Program-made: the position numbers and the translations under genes | The notes under the pieces: model-generated | Database searches by the model: none | Told to the model about the DNA's origin: nothing | What the model saw: the letters and a program-made list of their open reading frames with translations, nothing else | Shown: positions 5,999 to 12,819 of the stretch, piece after piece | How the letters are laid out: the number at the start of each line of letters is the position of its first letter | Position numbering within the stretch: position 1 is the stretch's first letter | NCBI GenBank assembly: GCA_002369325.1 | Contig: DFDU01000064.1 | Location: 1 to 17,826, forward strand | Direction: 5' to 3' | DNA length: 17,826 bases | From: Lachnospiraceae bacterium UBA3820 | Lineage (GTDB): Bacteria; Bacillota; Clostridia; Lachnospirales; Lachnospiraceae

Positions 5999-7564
5999 TT
6001 ATCCGCGTTTCTTGGCCTGTTTTACGCGATACATCATTTGATCACTCTCGTGAATGAATGCATCAACATCTTTCATATTGCCGTTGGTATGTGCCATGCC
6101 GATACTTAAAGAGATACCGAGATTCATAGGCGAAAACCTGGCATCAATCTCGTCAATAAGACTGTTGATACGCTTTTTGATCTCGTATTCCGGCATAGCG
6201 TCATCAGATATTACAACGGCAAATTCGTCACCTCCCAAACGCGCAACAAGGGATTCCGGGAAATGATTGCGTATTACGGTGGCTGTTGTTTTGAGAGCCA
6301 GATCGCCTTCTATGTGACCGCGTGTGTCATTGACGAGCTTGAAATTGTCCATATCCATAAACAAAACGGTCATAGGCTCGTCTTTATAACTGTATATATA
6401 TTCATAGAAATATCTTCTGTTGAAAAGCTCGGTAAGAGCATCGGTATTGGCAAATTTAAGTATGGTATTTTCGTATTCACGCTCCTTGGTAATGTCGCGG
6501 AACATACAGTAATAACCGCTTAATTCACCGAAATAATCCATAATTTCCTGTTCGACTACCCGGAATATACGAACTGAACCGTTGGAAACAATCTTTAATT
6601 CTTCGCTGTAATAACGTTTCTTTTCGTTGTAATGGCGGAGCAGAAGAATTTCCGAAACAGATTTTTTCCATTTGTTATAGTCAAAACGGGAAAGATTATT
6701 GTTTCCGCTTAAGAAAGTTTTCTCAAAGAGACGGTTTGCCTCGATAGGCTTCCAGTTTTTATCACAAATTATCATGGCGATAGGTATGTTATCAATAAGC
6801 ATTTCCAACTCTATGCTGGTATTGTTGAAGTCAGTGACATCGTGACCTATTCCCACAGTTCCCATTACATCTCCGTTTCGACCGAAGAGAGGAGATTTGT
6901 AGGTTTTAAAATGGCGCATGCCATTGTCTGTTTTAAGAAACTCATCGGATATGACAAGAGATTTGCTCTGCATAACCTCGCGTTCCGTTTCGAGACTGTT
7001 AAGTTCGGATTTTCCTTCATCTTCGGCAGGAATATCCCAGATAAAATTATGACCTTTTCCATGCATCGTTTCACGTGTTTTATGAACGGTTTTTTCAAGC
7101 TTGCTGTTTACAAGCCAATGAAGGCCGTCCATATCCTTGAACCACACAAGATCCTGAAGACTGTCCATAAGAGAAAAAAGCCAGGTTTTGTAAAGCCATG
7201 CGTTATACTGTGTCATATGTGAAGTAATGGCTCGATTCAATTTAAACAGCTTGTATTCATCGGTTACAGTATCTGCCCAGACATCAAGTACATTTTGAGG
7301 ATAGAAATCGACAGCACTGTATATGTCCATAGGGGAACCTGTATAAATTATATTTATATCTGATTTCTCTTCTGAAAGATATGGCTTTAATGCGTTTATA
7401 TCATCTGAAATGAGCAGGATATCCTGTTGACCGTGATAATCACCAAAATAAGACACCGTTTCAAAGGTTGTTGTAACGTTGTCTACCGGCTTCATATTTT
7501 TTAATAAATCGCAAAGGCTTGGATCCTTATGAAGAATCCTGACTCTCATTATGATACTGTCCAT
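5999..7564 (-). CDS. PAS-PAS-GGDEF diguanylate cyclase
   Basis: This 521-aa soluble protein is predicted to make cyclic di-GMP from two GTP. Residues 1-115 have alternating hydrophobic strands and helices (DILLISDD, INIIYTG) that recall a degenerate response-regulator receiver; this part is uncertain. A PAS-like domain follows at about 130-246 (LVWFKDMDGLHWLVN; ending GTVGIGHDVTD). A second lies at about 252-362 (IDNIPIAMIICDKNW; ending YYCMFRDITKERE). The GGDEF domain occupies about 365-521, with NTDALTELFNRRYF, MDMDNFKLVND and an exact GGDEF (444-448). The inhibitory RxxD site is absent: the matching residues are FPES. The enzyme should thus be active but free of product inhibition. No membrane segment is present, so input is probably cytoplasmic. 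ATG 7564 is used, with GGGGAG twelve bases upstream. Confidence 0.92.
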   Translation of the reverse strand: MDSIIMRVRILHKDPSLCDLLKNMKPVDNVTTTFETVSYFGDYHGQQDILLISDDINALKPYLSEEKSDINIIYTGSPMDIYSAVDFYPQNVLDVWADTVTDEYKLFKLNRAITSHMTQYNAWLYKTWLFSLMDSLQDLVWFKDMDGLHWLVNSKLEKTVHKTRETMHGKGHNFIWDIPAEDEGKSELNSLETEREVMQSKSLVISDEFLKTDNGMRHFKTYKSPLFGRNGDVMGTVGIGHDVTDFNNTSIELEMLIDNIPIAMIICDKNWKPIEANRLFEKTFLSGNNNLSRFDYNKWKKSVSEILLLRHYNEKKRYYSEELKIVSNGSVRIFRVVEQEIMDYFGELSGYYCMFRDITKEREYENTILKFANTDALTELFNRRYFYEYIYSYKDEPMTVLFMDMDNFKLVNDTRGHIEGDLALKTTATVIRNHFPESLVARLGGDEFAVVISDDAMPEYEIKKRINSLIDEIDARFSPMNLGISLSIGMAHTNGNMKDVDAFIHESDQMMYRVKQAKKRG

Positions 7565-7601
7565 AGCTGTTATAATCTCCCCAAATCAAAACTCATACGA
7601 C

Positions 7602-7610
7602 ATTTTAGCA
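7602..7610 (-). promoter_or_regulatory. Extended -10 promoter of the PAS-GGDEF gene
   Basis: On the minus strand TGCTAAAAT (7610-7602) is an extended -10 element about 40 bases before the start codon. The -35 region, near TGGTAA, is weak. Confidence 0.45.
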
Positions 7611-7679
7611 TATTTTATGCATAATTACCATTTTAATTTATTTTTATAAATTTATAAGTTATAGAATTAATACATTATA

Positions 7680-7720
7680 TAAAAACACCGCACCATAATA
7701 TATTATGATGCAGTGTTTTA
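7680..7720 (-). terminator. Intrinsic terminator of the zinc-ribbon operon
   Basis: A long inverted repeat pairs AAAACAC-GCA-CATAATA on one arm with its complement on the other, with only two mismatches and almost no loop at the centre near 7700. Read on the minus strand, the hairpin lies about 15 bases beyond the stop of the 507-aa gene and is followed by a T-rich tract. Confidence 0.75.
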
Positions 7721-7734
7721 TAGTTTACAAATAA

Positions 7735-9258
7735 TTATAAAAGATAAGGATTGGCCTCTGCCAAAATCTGATTGTCACCGAATCTTATGCAGAAAATCTT
7801 GATAAGATTTATAAATGCCATTGTAAGCGAACGAACAAGTCCATCCTTTATTTGAGGATTAGGAAGCATTCTTGTATTTATATATGGCGTAGGAAGCTTG
7901 CCTATATCTATAGCCTGCATTCCGTCGGTAATTCTTATGCTGTCGGTACCGAAGTAAACGATATCAACGACATTGGCTAAAGGAATTCGCACATTTTTTG
8001 ATAAATCCACTACAAATTTTGTGGTAAGCATAATTCCTTTTCCTCCCATAAGTCCTTGAGGACAGTTAAATACTATGTTGTCGCCTTCGTAAGCTACCGC
8101 CTGGAGCATGTTCTGCTTAGGACAAAGAGGAACCTTATCGCCTACCGGATCACCGTAAATCCATAATGATTTGTACGGATTGATAGGAAGAGCATCTCTT
8201 TCTTTTTTGATTATTTCCACAAACTCTGCCAAAGATGCGTTCTTTTTTATATGGCTGATATACAGAGGATTGCTGAATAAGCTCTCGTATATGCATATGT
8301 TTTGATAATAATTCTTTATGTAATTTGCATGGGCTGAAAACTCAGGATACTGCATTGTGTCGGATAATTGCAGTTCGTCAAGCTGCTGTCTGAGGAAAAC
8401 GTAGTTTTCGGCACTCATATTATTGTAATCAAAGCCGGCAAGACCACTGTTAGATATCTTGCTGTCAAAATCTTTGGATGCATTACGCTTTTCGGCAATG
8501 GCAGGATAAAAATAATCTATTCCCCAGAATTTAAGGAAACGTTCGAAATCGTCACTTTCCTCAGCAACAAGCTGCCAGAATAAATAATCGTAATATTGTT
8601 TTTCGCCCGGAAATTCAAAAATTGCCAATATGATTTTATTTATATCAGGATTATAGTTTTGGAAGCTTGAAGCATATATTTCCGCAGCTTTATTCCTTGA
8701 AATCAGTATGTCGCTTGAAAAAACATTGTTTTGAACAAGTTCACTTAAAATTGCATTATATATGTTAAGTACACAGGTCTTTATGGCTTCGGTTAAAATT
8801 ATTCTTGTTCTTTCGTCTTTGTATAATGTTGAAAGCGCACTTCTTGCTTCGGAATCAAGCTGGTTCGGATTGCTTGTATATCCCTGAGGACCGCGCATCA
8901 TCTGACGCTGTTGGAAGCCCGCCATAATCTGTGCCTGTGCATTTAAGGTCATGGCTATATGACCGTTATAGTCGAATTGCATAGCATTTTGGTATTTTCC
9001 AAAGAAAGCTTCAGGTGTGATATGGATGCCGTTTTTTTCAAGAATACTTATTGCAAGATTGGCAGTGTCATTTATTATTCCGATAGCCTGCCCCTGCATA
9101 TAGTAAATAACTTCATTTAGATTTTTGCTGCTTTGGTATATACCGGTAAAATTATTAAATGCATCATTGGCTCTACCGACAAATGTCCCAAATTCAGCCG
9201 CAATTTTTTCGAAGCTTTCAGGATATGTTTTTGTGTTGCCCAAAAGTGTAAATTCCAT
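7735..9258 (-). CDS. Hypothetical protein (507 aa) with possible PH-like C-terminus
   Basis: I do not recognise this protein as a whole. Residues 1-75 look helical (repeated Asn/Ala/Ile-rich segments). Residues 95-130 are unusually rich in Gln and Met (QAQIMAGFQQRQMMRG), which suggests a flexible or coiled linker. Residues 140-355 are alpha-helical with many aromatic residues and no membrane segment. Residues about 385-455 alternate short strands (GIMLTTKFVVDL, VRIPLANVVDIVY, DSIRITDG), resembling the small bacterial PH-like domain often found in proteins encoded with zinc-ribbon genes; this is a guess from pattern. The start has GGGGG (9274-9270) eleven bases upstream. It lies 53 bases downstream of the zinc-ribbon gene, ends in a terminator, and is probably co-transcribed with it. 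A cytoplasmic partner of that membrane protein is a reasonable inference. Confidence 0.75.
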   Translation of the reverse strand: MEFTLLGNTKTYPESFEKIAAEFGTFVGRANDAFNNFTGIYQSSKNLNEVIYYMQGQAIGIINDTANLAISILEKNGIHITPEAFFGKYQNAMQFDYNGHIAMTLNAQAQIMAGFQQRQMMRGPQGYTSNPNQLDSEARSALSTLYKDERTRIILTEAIKTCVLNIYNAILSELVQNNVFSSDILISRNKAAEIYASSFQNYNPDINKIILAIFEFPGEKQYYDYLFWQLVAEESDDFERFLKFWGIDYFYPAIAEKRNASKDFDSKISNSGLAGFDYNNMSAENYVFLRQQLDELQLSDTMQYPEFSAHANYIKNYYQNICIYESLFSNPLYISHIKKNASLAEFVEIIKKERDALPINPYKSLWIYGDPVGDKVPLCPKQNMLQAVAYEGDNIVFNCPQGLMGGKGIMLTTKFVVDLSKNVRIPLANVVDIVYFGTDSIRITDGMQAIDIGKLPTPYINTRMLPNPQIKDGLVRSLTMAFINLIKIFCIRFGDNQILAEANPYLL

Positions 9259-9311
9259 TTAACAAAATTCCCCCTTAATAAGATAAATACATTTTATTAA
9301 AAATTTATGCT

Positions 9312-10145
9312 TTAATCAAGCCAAATTACATCTGTGACATAAATTACTTCACAGGCACCGTCACCGGTGTCATCTCTTGTTGTACTGGAGTTCCAAAAAA
9401 ATGTTTTCCCGTTTTTGTTTTCTGCGTCAACATTTACCAGATAACCGGTGAGCTTTATATGGTCGCCCTTCCTTATTTTTTTGATTTTGCGTCGAACGGA
9501 ATTATTGGAAGGGATGAGATGGTTGTTGGATAAATGCGATGACACATAATCAACACCTCCGATTTTGTCGACTTCAGTGTATGATTTCACACTCCAGGAA
9601 ACCCATCTTCCGGATTGTTTCCAGTGAAAATTTATATCTTCGTTGTATTCGGCTACTTTTCCCCATGCAAGCGCAATGTCTCTTGGTGACAGCTTATTTC
9701 CTAAACCAAAACCGGGATAGTTTTTAGTATGGACAACGAGCGCTTCAATCTCATAGGTGTATTGGGGATAAATCGAAACCTCATAGCCTGCCACATTCAT
9801 CTCAATGTATCCGGTTGTTTCTTCCTGGATCGGTTCGCCTATACCGGCAATTGACCGACGCCTTCCGGCTTTATAAATAACGGAGACAACCAGAAAACAC
9901 GCCAGAACTGCAAGTATTACGGAAAATATACGGGTATGATTTTTTTTACTTCTTTTCTTGCGTGAAGACTGAATATCCTGAGCAGTCGGTATTTCAACCT
10001 GAAAGAAATCGGAAAAATTAATCTTTTGAGGATTGTTCGGTACTTCTTCTTTTTTTGCTTCGGCCGGTGGTTCGATAAAGGAGCCGCAATTGTCACAAAA
10101 ATCTGAATTGTCGGGAATTATGTAGTTGCAATAAGGACATTTCAT
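9312..10145 (-). CDS. Zinc-ribbon membrane-anchored protein with uncharacterised outer domain
   Basis: This 277-aa protein begins with a zinc ribbon: CPYC (Cys3, Cys6) and CDNC (Cys17, Cys20), spaced as in the common zinc-ribbon domain. An acidic linker and a basic stretch (KKRSKKNHTR) lead into one membrane helix at about residues 72-91, followed by KAGRRRS. By the positive-inside rule the orientation is not settled by charge alone; a cytoplasmic ribbon and an exported C-terminus are likely. Residues about 120-277 form a folded domain with LSPRDIALAWG, WKQSGRW, LSNNHLIPS, KGDHIKLTGYLVNV and SSTTRDDTGDGACEVIYV. From memory this string of motifs recurs in uncharacterised proteins of many phyla; no function is known to me. 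GGAG lies upstream of ATG 10145. It is the first gene of the operon. Confidence 0.82.
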   Translation of the reverse strand: MKCPYCNYIIPDNSDFCDNCGSFIEPPAEAKKEEVPNNPQKINFSDFFQVEIPTAQDIQSSRKKRSKKNHTRIFSVILAVLACFLVVSVIYKAGRRRSIAGIGEPIQEETTGYIEMNVAGYEVSIYPQYTYEIEALVVHTKNYPGFGLGNKLSPRDIALAWGKVAEYNEDINFHWKQSGRWVSWSVKSYTEVDKIGGVDYVSSHLSNNHLIPSNNSVRRKIKKIRKGDHIKLTGYLVNVDAENKNGKTFFWNSSTTRDDTGDGACEVIYVTDVIWLD

Positions 10146-10176
10146 AATTTCTTCTCCTTTGGAAATTGATATGAAT

Positions 10177-10185
10177 ATTATAACA
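10177..10185 (-). promoter_or_regulatory. Extended -10 promoter of the zinc-ribbon operon
   Basis: On the minus strand TGTTATAAT (10185-10177) is a perfect extended -10, about 30 bases before the start codon. The -35 region (near TTTTCT) is poor. Confidence 0.6.
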
Positions 10186-10206
10186 TTTCAAGCAGACAAA
10201 GAAAAG

Positions 10207-10249
10207 CAAATTAAATTTATAACGAAACCTACCAAATTGAATTCATAAC
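10207..10249. repeat. Two imperfect 17-bp direct repeats between divergent promoters
   Basis: CAAATTAAATTTATAAC (10207-10223) and CAAATTGAATTCATAAC (10233-10249) match at 15 of 17 bases, with starts 26 bp apart. They lie between the zinc-ribbon promoter and the HD-GYP promoter, where a regulator could control both. No regulator gene adjoins. Confidence 0.45.
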
Positions 10250-10262
10250 TAAGCAAAATCAA

Positions 10263-10291
10263 TTGATTAGTAAAAATATATATGATAAAAT
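10263..10291 (+). promoter_or_regulatory. Sigma-A promoter of the HD-GYP gene
   Basis: TTGATT (10263-10268) and TAAAAT (10286-10291) are 17 bases apart, and TGA before the -10 gives an extended element (TATGATAAAAT). The -35 overlaps the 12-bp palindrome AATCAATTGATT (10257-10268). Confidence 0.65.
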
Positions 10292-10345
10292 TAATAAGTC
10301 GTCATGTAACTTGTTTTCGTGTTGAAAAAAGCGGAGGAAGAATAA

Positions 10346-12508
10346 TTGAAGGATTCGCATGTAAAGAAGATAAACCGCAATCTGGTATACGGCTGGATGC
10401 TGATTGTTATTATTTTATTTGTCAGTTATGTCCTTGAGGTGATGAAGGGACAACGAAGTCTGAATTATCTTTTTTTATTTATGATAGTAACAGCCATACC
10501 GGCATTTATTGTGCTTTTCCTTTATCTTAAAAAACCTGACAGATATTCGCTCAGATATTCAATAGTTGGCGGATATTTTATAATGTATATATTTGTTATG
10601 ATAACGGGCAGTACAACTATGGTATTTTCATATATTCTGCCGATGCTTTCTCTGCTTGTTTTGTTCCATCAGCCGGCGATTATACTTGTTACGGGACTAT
10701 GTTCTATAGTTTTAAATCTGATTTCAATATTTATGAGATACAGTCGCGGTGAGATAACGAATGAAAACAGCAAGGACGTGGAAATTCAGCTTGCACTTTT
10801 GTTCCTTTGTTTTTTGGGTTCATATCTCGCTACCAGACTGTATGATGAAATCCAAAAGACAAATGAAAAATATAATAAAGAACTTAAGGAGAGAAGTCGT
10901 GATATAGAGCGTATGACTATGCAGACAATTACGACAATTGCAAATACAATAGATGCGAAGGATGAGTATACAAGAGGTCATTCCAGACGTGTATCCGAAT
11001 ACTCGGCAACTATAGCAACCGAGCTTGGTCTTTCCCAGGTTGAGATTTCAAATATCAGATTTATAGGACTTTTGCATGATATAGGGAAAATAGGTATTCC
11101 CGATTCGGTTTTGAATAAGCCGGGCAAGCTTACCAATGAAGAATATCAGGTTATGAAGGCACATACTACGGCGGGAGCGGAAATATTAAAAGATATAGAT
11201 ATGATACCGGGACTTGAGATAGGCGCAAAATATCATCATGAGCGTTTTGACGGAAAAGGTTATCCGGATGGAATTGTGGGGGAGAATATACCATATATTG
11301 CAAGAATAATTGCTGTCGCCGATGCTTATGATGCCATGTCTTCAAATCGTGTATACAGGAAAAGACTTTCGACTGAAAAGATACTTGCCGAGCTTGAAAA
11401 GGGCTGCGGTACACAGTGGGACGAAGAAATAACAAAGGTTATGATAAAGCTTATCAAGGAAGAAAAGCTGCCTAATGTAAATCCGGATTCCGACACGGAG
11501 GTTGTACAACAGGCTTCAACGATATTGTCAAGAGTTATTGACCTTGCCGAAGACCGGGGAAGTGAAAATGCTGAGGAACTTGATGATCTGACGGGAGTGT
11601 ATGGGCGTGACAAAGGAAAGGCGGCAATACAAAATGCCATAGGCAAAAACGGTTCAGGTTGTATCTGGATATTTGATATAGACCATTTCCATAACATAAA
11701 TGATGTGGACGGATTTATAATCGGTGATATATACCTTAAGAAGATGGTTGAACAAATTAGAGCACTTTCCGATGATTTGATAATTTCACGCTTTGGTGCC
11801 GATGAATTTGTTGCATATATCCCAAAACTTTCCGATATTGAAGATGCTGAAAAGCTTGCCGAAGTATTTTTGGAACGTATCAAAAATCTTTCCGAGACTG
11901 ATGAACGTGTAAATAAGCTTTCGGTGTCAATCGGTATTACAGAGGTTATGACCGAAAAAGATAAGATGATGTATCTTTATGAAAATGCTACAAAGGCTCT
12001 TTATGTAGCAAAGCAAAACGGAGGAAATACATATTATTGCCATCAGTTTATTGATTATTATGATGATGAGCCGTCTGACCCTGCTGCTGATTTGAAGAAG
12101 CTGGTAGAGATAATTCAAAATAAAGAGTATTACAAGGGTGGTCTTGTAGCGGCATATCCCGAATTCGGAAAAATGTATGAGTTCATAAGCTCGCTTGCGG
12201 AAAGAAACAATATGCAGGTTCAGATAACCTTGTTTACAATATCTCAAAATAAGGGCGCAAAAACTTCTCTTGAGGAGCAGACAAGAGTTATGGAGCTTTT
12301 GCAGAATGCTATTGTTGATTCGATACGAAATATAGATGTTGTAACAAGATACAGCAGCACGCAGCTTGCAATGCTTCTTATGAATCTTTCATCGGAAGAA
12401 GTGAAAAATGTAATAAACCGTATTATGACTGAGTTTTTGAGAACCTATGATAAAAATGAGTTTACGTTACATTATAATATAGCTGACTTATCAATCAATA
12501 ACAAATAA
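10346..12508 (+). CDS. Membrane HD-GYP phosphodiesterase with two degenerate GGDEF-like domains
   Basis: This 720-aa protein is predicted to break down cyclic di-GMP. It starts at TTG 10346, supported by GGAGG (10333-10337) eight bases upstream; the next in-frame ATG is at codon 18, inside the first helix. About six membrane helices span residues 13-165. A helical linker leads to a complete HD-GYP domain (about 195-372) with HDIGK (His244-Asp245), KAHTTAGAEI, HHERFDGKGYPDG (297-309) and VADAYDAM. A GGDEF domain at about 408-565 has DLTGVYGRDKG and the altered motif GADEF (484-488) in place of GGDEF, so it is probably not a synthase. A further cyclase-like domain at about 580-712 (RNIDVVTRYSSTQLAMLL) lacks the motif altogether. 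The degenerate domains may bind GTP or c-di-GMP and tune the phosphodiesterase. Confidence 0.9.
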   Translation: MKDSHVKKINRNLVYGWMLIVIILFVSYVLEVMKGQRSLNYLFLFMIVTAIPAFIVLFLYLKKPDRYSLRYSIVGGYFIMYIFVMITGSTTMVFSYILPMLSLLVLFHQPAIILVTGLCSIVLNLISIFMRYSRGEITNENSKDVEIQLALLFLCFLGSYLATRLYDEIQKTNEKYNKELKERSRDIERMTMQTITTIANTIDAKDEYTRGHSRRVSEYSATIATELGLSQVEISNIRFIGLLHDIGKIGIPDSVLNKPGKLTNEEYQVMKAHTTAGAEILKDIDMIPGLEIGAKYHHERFDGKGYPDGIVGENIPYIARIIAVADAYDAMSSNRVYRKRLSTEKILAELEKGCGTQWDEEITKVMIKLIKEEKLPNVNPDSDTEVVQQASTILSRVIDLAEDRGSENAEELDDLTGVYGRDKGKAAIQNAIGKNGSGCIWIFDIDHFHNINDVDGFIIGDIYLKKMVEQIRALSDDLIISRFGADEFVAYIPKLSDIEDAEKLAEVFLERIKNLSETDERVNKLSVSIGITEVMTEKDKMMYLYENATKALYVAKQNGGNTYYCHQFIDYYDDEPSDPAADLKKLVEIIQNKEYYKGGLVAAYPEFGKMYEFISSLAERNNMQVQITLFTISQNKGAKTSLEEQTRVMELLQNAIVDSIRNIDVVTRYSSTQLAMLLMNLSSEEVKNVINRIMTEFLRTYDKNEFTLHYNIADLSINNK

Positions 12509-12536
12509 AACGGTTAATATTTTGGAGATGATTATA

Positions 12537-12743
12537 ATGCGCATCAGAAAACAAACCAAAACCTATGATAAGGAAACACAAGTTCCGGTGTTAAGGTGCA
12601 GTATTTGTACCGGTGAGCAGGTTGCCGGGTTCAGAGACAAAAAAACAGGAAAATTTATAGATGTAACACTTATTCAAAATGATGCGGAATTAAAGAAATT
12701 TATGAAAGAATACGGTGTTGAAAAAATCAATAAAGAATACTGA
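12537..12743 (+). CDS. Small hypothetical protein (68 aa)
   Basis: I cannot name this small protein. The start at ATG 12537 has GGAG (12524-12527) nine bases upstream; a TTG at 12522 in the same frame overlaps that ribosome binding site and is not used. The product is basic at the N-terminus (MRIRKQTKTYDKE) and carries one CSIC pair (Cys21-x-x-Cys24 by count from this start). A short segment resembles a beta-hairpin (GFRDKKTGKFIDVTLI), followed by a C-terminal helix (DAELKKFMKEYGVEKI). A single CxxC is too little for a mononuclear zinc site unless the protein dimerises. It follows the HD-GYP gene by 28 bases and is probably co-transcribed. No terminator is seen after it. Confidence 0.75.
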   Translation: MRIRKQTKTYDKETQVPVLRCSICTGEQVAGFRDKKTGKFIDVTLIQNDAELKKFMKEYGVEKINKEY

Positions 12744-12751
12744 AAGTGTAA

Positions 12752-12780
12752 TTGATAATAAGCTGTAATTATGATAAAAT
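12752..12780 (+). promoter_or_regulatory. Sigma-A promoter of the TPR-nucleotidyltransferase operon
   Basis: TTGATA (12752-12757) and TAAAAT (12775-12780) are 17 bases apart. TGA before the -10 makes it extended. The core TATGATAAAAT is identical to that of the HD-GYP promoter at 10281-10291. Confidence 0.7.
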
Positions 12781-12819
12781 AAAGCATTATGGGGTTGCTT
12801 TAAGCTAAGGAGGTATGAC

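Noticed and set aside
10292..10345. Possible c-di-GMP riboswitch in the leader of the HD-GYP gene
   Set aside because: The leader is only about 50 bases and shows none of the conserved class I or II aptamer elements.
11326..11883. Open frame of 185 codons on the minus strand
   Set aside because: It lies opposite the HD-GYP gene, has a Ser/Phe-rich composition typical of antisense frames, and has no supported start.
12781..12801. AAAGCA/TGCTTT hairpin before the DUF4125 operon
   Set aside because: There is no T tract after it, and it spans the predicted transcription start, so it is neither a terminator nor a clear leader structure.
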